Shown here one piece after another: positions 50,562 to 59,996 of a stretch of 64,000 bases of DNA. Position 1 is the first letter of the stretch; each line of letters begins with the position of its first letter. Under the pieces are notes generated by a model that did no database searches, was not told where the DNA came from, and saw nothing but the letters and a program-made list of their open reading frames with translations. Both the position numbers and the translations under genes were made by a program. This DNA is from Sphingomonas sanxanigenens DSM 19645 = NX02 (GTDB taxonomy: Bacteria; Pseudomonadota; Alphaproteobacteria; Sphingomonadales; Sphingomonadaceae): contig NZ_CP006644.1 of NCBI RefSeq assembly GCF_000512205.2, forward strand, positions 4,230,501 through 4,294,500, given 5' to 3'.

Positions 50562-50751
50562 GACCGGCACCTTCTCCAACACCCGCGGGCGTCATTGGCC
50601 GGCGGGTCGCTATCGTTAGGCAGGACGCTGCCCGGATGTCAAATAAAGTTGAAACGTTAACGGAGAAAAAGAGAACGAAACGAAAGAAAGCGTAATACGA
50701 GCAGTTGCGCTCATCCGGCAGGCCGGTTATCTGCCGACATAGGAGGATGCC
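50562..50751. promoter_or_regulatory. Divergent control region of the sugar locus
   Basis: 190 bp between the leftward ABC operon and rightward transketolase operon. It contains an A-rich patch with repeated CGAAA/GAAAG units (AGAACGAAACGAAAGAAAGCG, about 50672-50692) and GTTGAAACGTTAAC just before it. Such purine-rich direct repeats resemble DeoR-family operators. The rightward genes start after AGGAGG at 50741-50746. Confidence 0.5.
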
Positions 50752-51606
50752 TTGCCCAGCGAAACGAAACAAAACGACCGCGGCGATGCGCGGGCTGCCG
50801 CGGTGCGGGACCGCGCGACCTGGATCCGGCGCAAGGCGCTGACGATGATCCGTGCCGCGGGGCAAGGCCATCCCGGCGGCGACATGTCGTCCGCTGACAT
50901 TCTCGCCACGCTCTATTTCGACGTGCTGCGCTATGACGCCACGCAACCCAACGATCCGGCGCGGGACCGCTTCGTGATGAGCAAGGGCCATTGCACCGGC
51001 GCGCTCTATGCCGCGCTGGCAGGCGCCGGCTATTTCCCCGAGGCCGAGCTGGAAACCTATCTCCAGCCGCGCTCGCGGCTCAACGGCCACCCCAACCGCA
51101 CCTATCTGCCGGGCGTCGAGACCAACACCGGTCCGCTTGGCCATGGGCTGCCGGTCGCTGTCGGCATCGCCGTCGCGGGGCAGATCGACAAGGCGGGTTA
51201 TCGCGTGTTCGCGCTCACCGGCGACGGCGAACTCCAGGAAGGCAGCATGTGGGAAGCGGCGATGTTCGCCGGCCATCGGGGCCTCGGCAACCTCACCGCG
51301 ATCGTCGACCGCAACGGGCTGCAACAGGGCGCGCCGACCGAGCGCACCAATGCGCTGGAGCCGCTGGCCGACAAATGGCGCGCGTTCGGTTGGGAGGTCG
51401 TCGAGATCGACGGCCACGACCATGGTGAGCTGCTCGACACTCTCTCCGCACCGGCCACGCCGCGCAGCAAGCCGCTGTGCGTCATCGCCAGCACGATCAA
51501 GGGACGCGGCATCAGTTTCATGGAGAATCAGGCGAGCTGGCACCATGGCGTGCCGAGCGAGGCGCAGTTCGCGCAGGCGATGGCCGAGCTGGGGAGCGTG
51601 GCGTGA
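50752..51606 (+). CDS. Transketolase, N-terminal subunit
   Basis: 284 residues, only the thiamine diphosphate-binding half of a transketolase. Visible: GQGHPGGDMSSADILATLYF, RDRFVMSKGHCTGALYAAL, NTGPLGHGLPVAVGIA, the ThDP-binding motif TGDGELQEGSMWEA...DRNGLQ, and KGRGISFMEN. The start is TTG, 5 nt after AGGAGG; the nearer ATG at 50747 is out of frame. The second half is the next gene, coupled by GTGA. Two-subunit transketolases in sugar loci include the known apulose-4-phosphate transketolase AptA/AptB, which transfers a glycolaldehyde unit to yield dihydroxyacetone phosphate. Confidence 0.93.
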   Translation: MPSETKQNDRGDARAAAVRDRATWIRRKALTMIRAAGQGHPGGDMSSADILATLYFDVLRYDATQPNDPARDRFVMSKGHCTGALYAALAGAGYFPEAELETYLQPRSRLNGHPNRTYLPGVETNTGPLGHGLPVAVGIAVAGQIDKAGYRVFALTGDGELQEGSMWEAAMFAGHRGLGNLTAIVDRNGLQQGAPTERTNALEPLADKWRAFGWEVVEIDGHDHGELLDTLSAPATPRSKPLCVIASTIKGRGISFMENQASWHHGVPSEAQFAQAMAELGSVA

Positions 51607-52568
51607 AGGAAGCAACCGGCAGCGGCTTCGATTGCCGCAACGCCTATGTCGAGGCGCTGGAAGCGCTCGCCGCGGAAGACCCGCGCATCGTCGCGGTGGT
51701 CAATGATTCGGTCGGGTCGAGCAAGCTCGGTTCGTTCCGCGAGCGTTTCCCCGAACGGCTGATCAATGTCGGAATCGCCGAACAGAACATGATCGGCGTC
51801 GGCGCGGGCCTCGCCAATGGCGGCAAGATCCCGTTCGTCAGCGGCGCATCCTGCTTCCTCACCGGCCGTGCGCTGGAACAGATCAAGGCGGACTGCGCCT
51901 ACAGCAACGCCAATGTGAAGCTGTGCGGCATCTCCAGCGGCGTCGCCTATGGCGAACTCGGCGCGACGCATCACAGCATCGAGGATCTCGCCTGGCTGCG
52001 GGCGATGAAGGGCCTCACCGTGATCGTCCCTGCCGACCCGTGGGAAACCGCGGAGGCGATCCGCTGGGCTGCGGCGCATGAGGGGCCGGTGTTCATCCGC
52101 ATCAGCCGCATGCCGGTGCCCGCGCTCGAGCGCAGCAATCCGCGCTTCGAGGCCGGCCCGGTTTTTCAGGCAGGCAAGGCCGAGGTTCTGCGCGAGGGCG
52201 GAGACATCGCGATCATCGCCTGCGGCACGCTCGTCCACCGCGCACTCGATGCGGCCACGGCCTTGTCCGCCGAGGGCATCGAGGCGAAGGTCATCAACAT
52301 GGCCACCATATCCCCGCTCGACGAAGAGGCGGTGCGCGCCGCCGCCGCGACCGGCGGCATCGTCACCGCCGAGGAGCATGTCGTGCGCGGCGGGCTGGGC
52401 GGCGCGGTTGCCGAATGTGTCGTCGCGTCGCAGCCGGTGCCGATGCGGATCCTGGGCTTCCCCGGCTTCCTGCCGACCGGTTCGGCAGAATGGCTGATGG
52501 AGGAATTCGGCCTGACCGCCGACGGCATCGCCGCCGCGGCGCGTGACATCGTCGCCAGGCGGCCGTGA
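51603..52568 (+). CDS. Transketolase, C-terminal subunit
   Basis: 321 residues from the GTG overlapping the previous stop. It carries the pyrimidine-binding domain: DSVGSSKLGSFRERFPERLINVGIAEQNMIGVGAGLA (with the conserved Glu of the AEQN motif), GATHHSIEDLAWLRAMKGL, and a C-terminal transketolase domain (DIAIIACGTLVHRAL, EAKVINMATISPLDEEAV, EEHVVRGGLGGAVAE). Together with the previous gene it forms one enzyme. A same-frame extension upstream to 51477 lies inside the first subunit gene and is rejected. Confidence 0.93.
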   Translation: MKEATGSGFDCRNAYVEALEALAAEDPRIVAVVNDSVGSSKLGSFRERFPERLINVGIAEQNMIGVGAGLANGGKIPFVSGASCFLTGRALEQIKADCAYSNANVKLCGISSGVAYGELGATHHSIEDLAWLRAMKGLTVIVPADPWETAEAIRWAAAHEGPVFIRISRMPVPALERSNPRFEAGPVFQAGKAEVLREGGDIAIIACGTLVHRALDAATALSAEGIEAKVINMATISPLDEEAVRAAAATGGIVTAEEHVVRGGLGGAVAECVVASQPVPMRILGFPGFLPTGSAEWLMEEFGLTADGIAAAARDIVARRP

Positions 52569-54037
52569 CCATGGCCGGTCCCGCGATCCTCGCGGTCGAC
52601 CAGGGCACGACCAACACCAAGGCGCTGCTGTTCGCGGCCGATGACGGCCGCGTGATCGGCCGCGCCTCCCGGCCGCTGGGCGTGCGCCATCCGCAACCGG
52701 GCTGGGCGGAGCAATCGCCCGAGGCGATCTGGAACAGCGTGGCCGGCGCCATCGCCGACCTCCGCGTCGCCAGCCCCGGCGTGACGGTCGCGGCGATCGG
52801 GATCGCCAACCAGCGCGAGACGGTGATGCTGTGGGATGCGGAAACCGGCCTGCCCGCCGGCCCCGCGATCAGTTGGCAGTGCCGCCGCACCGCCGCGCGC
52901 TGCGCCGCGCTGCAGGCCCATGAAAAGCGGATCGCCGCGCGCACCGGGCTCGGGCTCGATCCGCTGTTCCCCAGCACAAAGCTGGGCTGGCTGCTCGACG
53001 AATTGCCCCGCATGCGCGCCCGCGCCGAGGCGGGCCGGTTGCGCGCCGGCACGGTCGACACCTGGCTGCTGTGGCAACTGACCGGCGGCGCCGTGCATGC
53101 GACCGACCTCGGCAACGCTTCCCGCACGCAGCTGCTGTCGCTCGACACGCTGCAATGGGATCCGGAGATGCTGGCGCTGTTCGGTATCCCCGCCTCGCTG
53201 CTGCCCCAACTGCACCCCTCGGATGCCCTGTTCGGCACCACCCGCAGCCCCGTCCTGCCCCCCGGCATCCCCATCCACGCGATGCTCGGCGATTCGCACG
53301 CCGCCCTGCTCGGCCACATGTTCGACGGCGCCGGCGAGGCCAAGGTGACCTGCGGTACCGGATCCTCGCTGATGGCGATCACCGGCGACCGCGTCCATTC
53401 GGCGCATGGCCTGTCGGGCACGATCGGCTGGGCGAAGGACGGCCGGGTGTTCCAGGCGCTGGAGGGCAATGTCGCGGTCTCCGGCCATGCCGCCGCCTTC
53501 GCGGTCGGCCTGCTCAATCTCAAGGACGAGGCGGAACTGACCGCGCTCGCCGCCAGCGTCGCGAGCAGCGACGGGGTGACCTTCATCCCCGCGCTCGCCG
53601 GCCTCGGCGCGCCGCACTGGAAGACCGACGCGCGCGGTCTGCTGAGCGGCATGTCGCTGGGCACGAAGCCCGCGCATGTCGCGCGCGCGGTGCTGGAAGG
53701 GATCGCGCTGCAGATCGCCGATGTCGCGCGCGCGATGGACGCCGATCTCGGCCGCCGGTTCGAGCTGCTCTCCGTGGACGGCGGTGCCGCCGCCAACGAC
53801 CTGCTGATGCAGATGCTGGCGGATGCGGTCGATCGGCCGGTGCTGCGCCCCCGCCAGCTCGAACTCGGCGCGCGCGGCGCCGCGCGGCTCGCCGCCGAAG
53901 CCGCCGGTTTCCCGACAGGCACGTGGCCGGCGCTCGATCGCGACCGCTTCGAACCGCGCATGGAAGCCAGCCGGCGGACCGCGATGCACGACCGCTGGCG
54001 CGCGGCGGTGGAGGCTGCGGCAACGCTCAGGACCTGA
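52565..54037 (+). CDS. FGGY-family carbohydrate kinase, candidate D-apulose kinase
   Basis: 490 residues. Starts GTG at 52565 (GTGA overlap) or ATG at 52571. FGGY/hexokinase fold: ILAVDQGTTNTKALLF (phosphate 1), GIANQRETVMLWD, GDSHAALLGHMFD (catalytic Asp), CGTGSSLM, PALAGLGAPHW, and SVDGGAAANDLLMQMLAD (adenosine motif). It phosphorylates a ketose; the exact sugar cannot be read. In this context it would convert D-apulose to apulose 4-phosphate for the split transketolase. Xylulokinase or erythrulose kinase are alternatives. Confidence 0.9.
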   Translation: MTMAGPAILAVDQGTTNTKALLFAADDGRVIGRASRPLGVRHPQPGWAEQSPEAIWNSVAGAIADLRVASPGVTVAAIGIANQRETVMLWDAETGLPAGPAISWQCRRTAARCAALQAHEKRIAARTGLGLDPLFPSTKLGWLLDELPRMRARAEAGRLRAGTVDTWLLWQLTGGAVHATDLGNASRTQLLSLDTLQWDPEMLALFGIPASLLPQLHPSDALFGTTRSPVLPPGIPIHAMLGDSHAALLGHMFDGAGEAKVTCGTGSSLMAITGDRVHSAHGLSGTIGWAKDGRVFQALEGNVAVSGHAAAFAVGLLNLKDEAELTALAASVASSDGVTFIPALAGLGAPHWKTDARGLLSGMSLGTKPAHVARAVLEGIALQIADVARAMDADLGRRFELLSVDGGAAANDLLMQMLADAVDRPVLRPRQLELGARGAARLAAEAAGFPTGTWPALDRDRFEPRMEASRRTAMHDRWRAAVEAAATLRT

Positions 54038-54079
54038 CGGCCGCCGACGACGACAGAAACGACAGGAGAGGATCGCCGC

Positions 54080-56476
54080 ATGAACAACCGCAAGCCCGCG
54101 ACACGGACGCGCGGCGCGATGCTGGCGGCCGCCGCGCTGCTGACCGCGACGCCCGCCGCGGCGCAGCTCACCGAGACCGCCGACGGGCTGGAACTCGCCA
54201 CCTCCACCGACCGGGTCTCAATCACCTTCTGCGGCCCCGACCTCGTCCATGTCGTCGCCCGGCCGAGGGACCGCGCGGAAAGCGGCCTGGCGCGGCCATG
54301 GGTACGCAAAGCCTGCGCGGCGGTGAAGCCGCGGATCAGCCGCGCCGCGGCGACCGGCGATGGCGCGGGCGCGCAGGCGCCCGGGGCCGCGGGGGCGGCG
54401 GCCGCAGCGCCACCGGTGTTCGCCGAGGCGGGCGGCGTGAAGCTGCAGATCTCCGAGGCGAACGGCAACATCGTCTTCATCGCGCCGGACGGGACGAAGC
54501 TGCTCGGCGAGGTCGGTAACGATCCGCGGCAGTATCGCACCGCCGCCGCCGATCCCGGCCTGCTCGATGTCGAACTGCTGTTCCACCCGATATTGCGCCA
54601 AGGCATTTACGGCCTCGGCCAGCACCAGTCGGGGCTGATGAACTATCAGGGTTCGGTGGTCGAACTCGCCCAGTCCAATACGGACATCGCGATCCCTTTC
54701 ATGGTCTCGACCGCGGGCTATGGGCTGTTCTGGAACAGCGCCGCCGCCTCGCGCTTCGACAACCGCTTCCCGACCGAATTGAAGATCAGCGCCGAGGGCA
54801 CCGACGGCATCGATTATTACTTCGCCTATGGGCCGGACATGGACCGGCTGGTCGGCACCTATCGCGACCTGACCGGCCAGGTGCCGCTGTTCCCGCGCTG
54901 GGCCTATGGCCTGTTCCAGTCGATGGACCATTATGCCGACGCGAAGCAGTTGGAGGGCGCGGTGGCGCTCAACCGCGATGCCGGCGCGCCGATGGACGTG
55001 ATCGTGCAGGACTGGCGCTGGTGGCAGCGCATGGGCGACAAGGATTTCAAGACCGCCGAATATCCCGACGTACCGGCGATGCTGAAGCGGCTCGCCGACC
55101 GCAACGTCCGCACGATGATCTCGATCTGGCCGCTGCTGTCGACCAGCTCGCACCAATATGCCGAGACCAAGGCGGCGGGGCAGCTCGTGCCGGGCACGCA
55201 GCTTTACGACCCCACCAGCAAGCAGGCCGCCGACCGCTATTGGCAGTCGCTGGCGGGGCCGCTGCTGGAGCAGGGCTGGGACGCGTTCTGGCTCGACGGC
55301 AGCGAACCCGAACTGCATCTGCCGACGATGGCGCGCACCGACCGCACCATCCAGCAGCGCCAGCTCGCGATCGGGCCGGGCGCCTTCTATTCCAACTATT
55401 TCCCGTTCGCGCACACCGCCAACGTCCATGACCGCTGGCGGCAGGCGCGCGACGACAAGCGTGTCTTCATCCTTTCCCGCTCCTCCTTTGCGGGGGTGCA
55501 GGCGCATGGCGCGGCAAGCTGGTCGGGCGACATCGCCAATGCCTTCCCCACCTTCGAGAAGCAGATCGCCGGCGGGCTGAACTTCGCGCTTTCGGGCATG
55601 CCTTACTGGACCACCGATATCGGCGGCTATTATCTGGGCGTGCTCGATTCCCCGCCGAAGGGGCCGGACACGCGCGATCCCGCCTTCCAGGAACTCTATA
55701 CGCGCTGGTTCCAATATGGCGTGTTCAACCCGCTGTTCCGCACGCATGGCAAGCGATCCAACGGCGAGAACGGGATCGCCAGCTATGGGCCGCTGCAGCC
55801 GACCTTGCTGGCGTTCGATCGGCTGCGCTATCGGCTGCTGCCCTATATCTATTCGCTCGCCTGGCAGGTGACCGACGCCAACGGCACGATCATGCGCCCG
55901 CTGGTGATGGACTGGCGCACCGACGAGAATGTCTGGAACATCGCCGACCAGTTCCTGTTCGGCCCCGCGATGCTGGTCAACCCGATCACCAAGGCGGGCG
56001 CGCGCACCCGTACCCTCTATCTGCCCAAGGCCGGCTGGACCGATTTCTGGACCGGCGAGCATCACGCCGGCAGCCGCTGGATCAATGCCGACGCGCCGAT
56101 CGAGCGCATCCCGCTCTATGTGCGCGACGGATCGATCCTGCCGCTGGGCGCCGCGGTGGAGCATGCCGGGCAGGATCCGTTCGGCCCCACCGAGTTGCGC
56201 GTCTATCGCGGCGCGGATGGCGCCTTCACGCTTTACGAGGATGCAGGAGACGGCATGGGTTATACGCGCGGCGAGCGATCGACGGTGCCGATCCGCTGGA
56301 ACGAGGCTACAGCCACGCTGACCATCGGCGCACGGCAGGGAAGCTGGAAGGGCGCGCCGAAGCGGCGGGACTTCCGCGTGGTCTTCGTCGCACCCGGCCA
56401 GGGCGTCGGCATCGATGCGGGGAGCGGCGGGCAGATGGTCGACTATCGCGGCGGCCGGATCGTGGTGAAGCCGTGA
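54080..56476 (+). CDS. Exported GH31-family glycoside hydrolase
   Basis: 798 residues with a signal peptide (LLTATPAAAQL). An N-terminal beta-sandwich is followed by the GH31 barrel. YGLFQSMDHYADAKQLEGAV, VQDWRWWQRMGDKDF, the nucleophile Asp in DAFWLDGSEPEL, and the acid region AASWSGDIANAF. A proximal C-terminal domain follows (YVRDGSILPLG). The layout is closest to alpha-xylosidases and related alpha-glycosidases. The insert between the first strands contains a low-complexity Ala/Gly segment (AGAQAPGAAGAAAAAPP). AGGAGAGG lies upstream. It is followed by the GH106-type gene with a GTGA overlap, so both act on one substrate. Linkage specificity unknown. Confidence 0.93.
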   Translation: MNNRKPATRTRGAMLAAAALLTATPAAAQLTETADGLELATSTDRVSITFCGPDLVHVVARPRDRAESGLARPWVRKACAAVKPRISRAAATGDGAGAQAPGAAGAAAAAPPVFAEAGGVKLQISEANGNIVFIAPDGTKLLGEVGNDPRQYRTAAADPGLLDVELLFHPILRQGIYGLGQHQSGLMNYQGSVVELAQSNTDIAIPFMVSTAGYGLFWNSAAASRFDNRFPTELKISAEGTDGIDYYFAYGPDMDRLVGTYRDLTGQVPLFPRWAYGLFQSMDHYADAKQLEGAVALNRDAGAPMDVIVQDWRWWQRMGDKDFKTAEYPDVPAMLKRLADRNVRTMISIWPLLSTSSHQYAETKAAGQLVPGTQLYDPTSKQAADRYWQSLAGPLLEQGWDAFWLDGSEPELHLPTMARTDRTIQQRQLAIGPGAFYSNYFPFAHTANVHDRWRQARDDKRVFILSRSSFAGVQAHGAASWSGDIANAFPTFEKQIAGGLNFALSGMPYWTTDIGGYYLGVLDSPPKGPDTRDPAFQELYTRWFQYGVFNPLFRTHGKRSNGENGIASYGPLQPTLLAFDRLRYRLLPYIYSLAWQVTDANGTIMRPLVMDWRTDENVWNIADQFLFGPAMLVNPITKAGARTRTLYLPKAGWTDFWTGEHHAGSRWINADAPIERIPLYVRDGSILPLGAAVEHAGQDPFGPTELRVYRGADGAFTLYEDAGDGMGYTRGERSTVPIRWNEATATLTIGARQGSWKGAPKRRDFRVVFVAPGQGVGIDAGSGGQMVDYRGGRIVVKP

Positions 56477-59400
56477 AGCGTCTTGCTCTCATCGCCGCGC
56501 TGCTCGCCTCCGCCGCGCCCGCCATCGCACAGCAGGCCGATCCGCTGGTCGAAGGGTTCGAACGGCCGCCAGCGGACGCTCGCCCGCTCGCCTATTGGCA
56601 GTGGATCAACGGCAATGTCTCCGAAGAGGGCATCCGCCAGGATTTCGCCTGGATGAAACGGATCGGCCTGGGCGGCGTGTTCGTGTTCGACGTCGGCTTC
56701 AACTCCCCGCCGATCCCGCAATATGTCGATAAGCGCGTCGGCTTCGGCTCGCCCGAATGGAAGAGCGCGGTGCATGTCGCCGCGGTCGAGGCGAAACGGC
56801 TGGACCTGAGCTTCGGCGCGCAATCGAGCGGCGGCTGGAGCGTCAGCGGCGATCCCAGTGTGACGCCCCAAGAGGCGATGAAGAAGCTGGTGTGGAGCGA
56901 GACGATCGTCGGCCCCGGCAAGGGCGCGGTGACGCTGGCGCCGCCGCCATCGGGCAACGGCCCCTATCAGGATACGCCTACCAGCGAGCGCAATCGCGAG
57001 CCGCGCCTGTCGGGCGAGGTCGCCGTGTTGGCGTATCGCCTGTCCGATGCCGAGGCTGGGGCCGCCCCATCGTTCACCGTGACCGGCACAGACGCGCCGG
57101 CGCTGCTGGGTGATGGCAAGTTCGACGCGGCAACCAAGCTGGTGCCGGACGCTGCGGGCAATATCACCCTCGCCTTCCGTTTCGCGCAGCCGGTCGCGCC
57201 GGGCGCCGTCACCGTCTCCACCGATGGCGACATTCCCGGCGGCGTCGTTCTCGACGGCAGCGGCGCCACGCGCGCGACGCTGGGCGCCCCCGCCCAGCAT
57301 GGCGCGCGGGTGCGCACGATCCTGCTCGGCGGCGCGCCCTCGCGCGACTGGACGATCCGCTTCACCGGCCTCGACCGCCCCCTTTCGGTACGCGAGGCGC
57401 GCTTCGCGATGGCGCCGCGCATCAACCGCATCGAGGACAAGGCCGGCTACGGCACCTTGTTCGATTATGAGAGCATCCGCACCCCCGGCGGCATCGCCGG
57501 CACCCCCGCCGGCAGCGTGATCGACATCAGCGACCGGATGCGCGCCGATGGCATGCTCGACTGGCGCCCCAAGGCCGGGCGCTGGGCGGTGCTGCGCTTC
57601 GGCTGGTCGCTGACCGGCAGCCGCTCCACCCCGGCCTCCCGCGAGAGCGTGGGGCTGGAGGTCGACAAGCTCGATGCCGATGTCGTGCGCGCCTATGCCA
57701 ACCGCTTCTACGATCGCTACAAGGATGCCGTCGGCAGCGACGGCCGCATGAACATCGCGATCAGCGACAGCTGGGAGGCCGGCCAGCAAAGCTGGAGCCC
57801 GAAGCTGCTCGCCGATTTCAAGCGGCTGCGCGGCTATGATCCGCTGCCCTGGCTGCCGGTGCTCACCGGCCGCATCGTCGACGACAGCGAGCGTTCCGAG
57901 CGTTTCCTCGCCGACTGGCGGCGCACGATCGGCGACCTGATCGCGGCCAATCATTATGGCGTGTTCGCCGAGGTGCTGCGCGCGCGTGGCCTCACCTATT
58001 ATGCCGAGGCGCCGGGCACCGACCTGCCGACCGTGGCGGACGGCATCCAGACCAAGAGCCTCGTCGACGTGCCGATGGGCGAATATTGGTATTGGCCGGC
58101 GGGCGGCGCGCCCAAGCCCGAACATATCGCCGACATGCGCGAGGCGGCCTCCGCCGCGCACCTGACGGGCAAGACGATGGTCGCCGCCGAGGCGCTGACG
58201 ACGATGGGCGACGAGCCCTGGGCGACCGGCCCGCGCGAATGGCGCCGCCCGGTCGACCGCTTCTTCGCGGAGGGCGTCAACAAGATCGTGATGCACACCT
58301 TCGCGCACCAGCCCTTCACCGACGGCCGCAAGCCGGGAATGACGTTGCGCCAATATGGCCAGCACTTCACCCGCAACGAGGCGTGGGCGGAACTGGCGGA
58401 CGGCTGGACGAACTATCTCGCTCGATCCTCCTTCCTGCTGCAGCAGGGCCAGCCGGTGGCCGACATCGCCGTGTTCCACGGCGAGGATGGCGCGTCGGCG
58501 GCGCCGCACCATTTCGAGCGGCTGTGGGGCTTCGACTACGACTTCATCGATCGCACGACGCTGCTGCAGTTGACCCCCGATAATGGCGGCTTCGTGACGC
58601 CGGCGGGTATGCGCTACCGCTTGTTGATGCTCGCACCTGGCGTGCGTCATCTCAGCCTGCCGGTGTTGCGCCAGTTGAAGAGGCTGGCAGACGCCAATGT
58701 GACCATCACCGGCGATCAACCGAAAGGGCCGATCGGGCTGGGCACCGACGCAACGGAATTCGCGGCATTAGCTGATGCGATATGGGACAAGCCCACGCCC
58801 GATGCGGCGATCCCGCCCGACGTGTGGACCTATGACGGCCGGCTCGACTGGAAGCACCGGATCGTGCCGGACGGCGACATCTATTTCCTGTCGAACCCCG
58901 AGGGCCAGCCGTTCGAAGGCACCGTCACTTTCCGAGGCGACGGCCTGAACTCCCCTCCCGCTTCGCGGGAGGGGCTGGGGGAGGGCCTGTCACCATCCCG
59001 CGCAGCAGCATCGGACACGCCCTCCCCCGACCCCTCCCGCAAGCGGGAGGGGAGTAGGACCGCCGAACTGTGGAATGCCGAGGATGGGCTGCGGACGGCG
59101 GTGCCGCTGACCTCGTCGCCCACCGGCCACACCGTTCGTGTTTCGCTGCCGGCCTATAGTTCGCGCTTCATCCTGCTGCGCCGGGCAGCCGCTTCCGCGC
59201 CGACCGCCGCCCCCAGGACGAAAACCAAGGCGGTCGCGCTCGACGGGCCGTGGAGCTTGTCCTTCCTCGACGGCATGGGCGCACCGCCGACCGCCACTTT
59301 CGATTCGCTTCACTCTCTGACCGAGTCGGAAGATCCTGCGATCCGCTATTATTCGGGCCGCGTCAGCTATCGGCAGACCTTCCGCGTCCGGGCCATGCCC

Positions 59401-59700
59401 CGGATCCATGCCTGGCTCGATCTCGGCGCGGTCGGGGATATGGCGCGGGTGATCGTCAACGGGCAGGATCTCGGCGTCACCTGGACGCAGCCCGCCCGCG
59501 TCGACATCGCCGGGGCGCTCAAGCGCGGCGAGAACAGCATCGAGATCATCACCGCGAACTATTTCCAGAACCGTCTGATCGGCGACCGCCAGCCCGGCGC
59601 AAAGCCGCAGACCTTCGCGCCGATCACGGTCTATGCGGCGGGGGACAAGCTGCGGCCGTCGGGGCTGATCGGGCCGGTAATGGTGAGCGTGGGGCGGTAA
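56473..59700 (+). CDS. Exported GH106-type alpha-L-rhamnosidase with in-frame repeat insertion
   Basis: 1075 residues from a GTG overlapping the GH31 stop. Signal peptide ends AIAQQ. RPLAYWQWINGNVSEEGIRQDFAWMKRIGLGGVFVFDVG is the typical opening of GH106 rhamnosidases. Later AISDSWEAGQQSW, YYAEAPGTDLPTVADGI, MGEYWYW and GKTMVAAEALT give the acidic catalytic region, and a C-terminal beta-sandwich ends near MVSVGR. Between the catalytic part and the C-terminal domain, residues about 826-861 (NSPPASREGLGEG...PSPDPSRKREGS) are encoded by a palindromic repeat. They are low complexity and unlike the family, so they are probably a tolerated linker insertion. It is followed by a repeat-rich spacer and a TonB receptor. 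Confidence 0.88.
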   Translation: MKRLALIAALLASAAPAIAQQADPLVEGFERPPADARPLAYWQWINGNVSEEGIRQDFAWMKRIGLGGVFVFDVGFNSPPIPQYVDKRVGFGSPEWKSAVHVAAVEAKRLDLSFGAQSSGGWSVSGDPSVTPQEAMKKLVWSETIVGPGKGAVTLAPPPSGNGPYQDTPTSERNREPRLSGEVAVLAYRLSDAEAGAAPSFTVTGTDAPALLGDGKFDAATKLVPDAAGNITLAFRFAQPVAPGAVTVSTDGDIPGGVVLDGSGATRATLGAPAQHGARVRTILLGGAPSRDWTIRFTGLDRPLSVREARFAMAPRINRIEDKAGYGTLFDYESIRTPGGIAGTPAGSVIDISDRMRADGMLDWRPKAGRWAVLRFGWSLTGSRSTPASRESVGLEVDKLDADVVRAYANRFYDRYKDAVGSDGRMNIAISDSWEAGQQSWSPKLLADFKRLRGYDPLPWLPVLTGRIVDDSERSERFLADWRRTIGDLIAANHYGVFAEVLRARGLTYYAEAPGTDLPTVADGIQTKSLVDVPMGEYWYWPAGGAPKPEHIADMREAASAAHLTGKTMVAAEALTTMGDEPWATGPREWRRPVDRFFAEGVNKIVMHTFAHQPFTDGRKPGMTLRQYGQHFTRNEAWAELADGWTNYLARSSFLLQQGQPVADIAVFHGEDGASAAPHHFERLWGFDYDFIDRTTLLQLTPDNGGFVTPAGMRYRLLMLAPGVRHLSLPVLRQLKRLADANVTITGDQPKGPIGLGTDATEFAALADAIWDKPTPDAAIPPDVWTYDGRLDWKHRIVPDGDIYFLSNPEGQPFEGTVTFRGDGLNSPPASREGLGEGLSPSRAAASDTPSPDPSRKREGSRTAELWNAEDGLRTAVPLTSSPTGHTVRVSLPAYSSRFILLRRAAASAPTAAPRTKTKAVALDGPWSLSFLDGMGAPPTATFDSLHSLTESEDPAIRYYSGRVSYRQTFRVRAMPRIHAWLDLGAVGDMARVIVNGQDLGVTWTQPARVDIAGALKRGENSIEIITANYFQNRLIGDRQPGAKPQTFAPITVYAAGDKLRPSGLIGPVMVSVGR
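58950..59055. repeat. Palindromic repeat inserted in frame in the GH106 gene
   Basis: The left arm CTCCCCTCCCGCTTCGCGGG runs on to GGGGGAGGG (58950-58985). The right arm at 59020-59054 is its inverted copy (ending GCAAGCGGGAGGGGAG). About 34 bp separate them. Each arm is itself a hairpin. The whole element of about 106 bp keeps the reading frame and has no stop in it. Confidence 0.9.
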
Positions 59701-59870
59701 GCTCACTCCTTCTCCCCTCGGGGAGAGGGTGGGGGTGAGGGGGAGCCGCGCCGAGCGTAAAGCCTCGTCAGCCCTGCCGAGGAATGCTGCGCATTCCGCG
59801 GATCGCGCTACGCGCGATCCGCCCCTCGCCCAACCCTCTTCCCTTGGGGAGAGGGCTAAAGGCCGCACCT
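59701..59870. repeat. Composite palindromic intergenic repeat
   Basis: Second copy of the unit seen at 35662-35863: CTCGGGGAGAGGG at the left, GCGCCGAGCGTAAAG in the middle, CAACCCTCTTCCCTTGGGGAGAGGG at the right. It carries an extra palindrome GGATCGCG-CTACG-CGCGATCC. It lies between the GH106 and TonB receptor genes and may form the 3' end of the glycosidase transcript. The reading frame that begins at 59784 inside it is not taken as the receptor start. Confidence 0.75.
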
Positions 59871-59996
59871 CATCCCAGCTACATCACTACGAATGATTGC
59901 GATAACATTTTCGCTTGCTTTCATTTTGAGCTTATGGAAAACGGTTACCCACGCAAACCACAAGATTTGCGAACCGAAACCATGGGGAAGATGACG

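Noticed and set aside
52166-54606. Long minus-strand frames opposite kinase and GH31 genes
   Set aside because: Repetitive Ala/Arg/Ser/Pro-rich translations; the plus strand has kinase and GH31 motifs with coupled starts.
56443-58719. 758-codon minus-strand frame opposite the GH106 gene
   Set aside because: Low-complexity Ala/Arg/Gly product without domains; the plus-strand frame has a signal peptide and GH106 motifs.
58950-59055. Frameshift or assembly error explaining the odd segment in the GH106 protein
   Set aside because: The frame is intact on both sides and the DNA forms a structured inverted repeat, so an in-frame insertion is more likely than an error.
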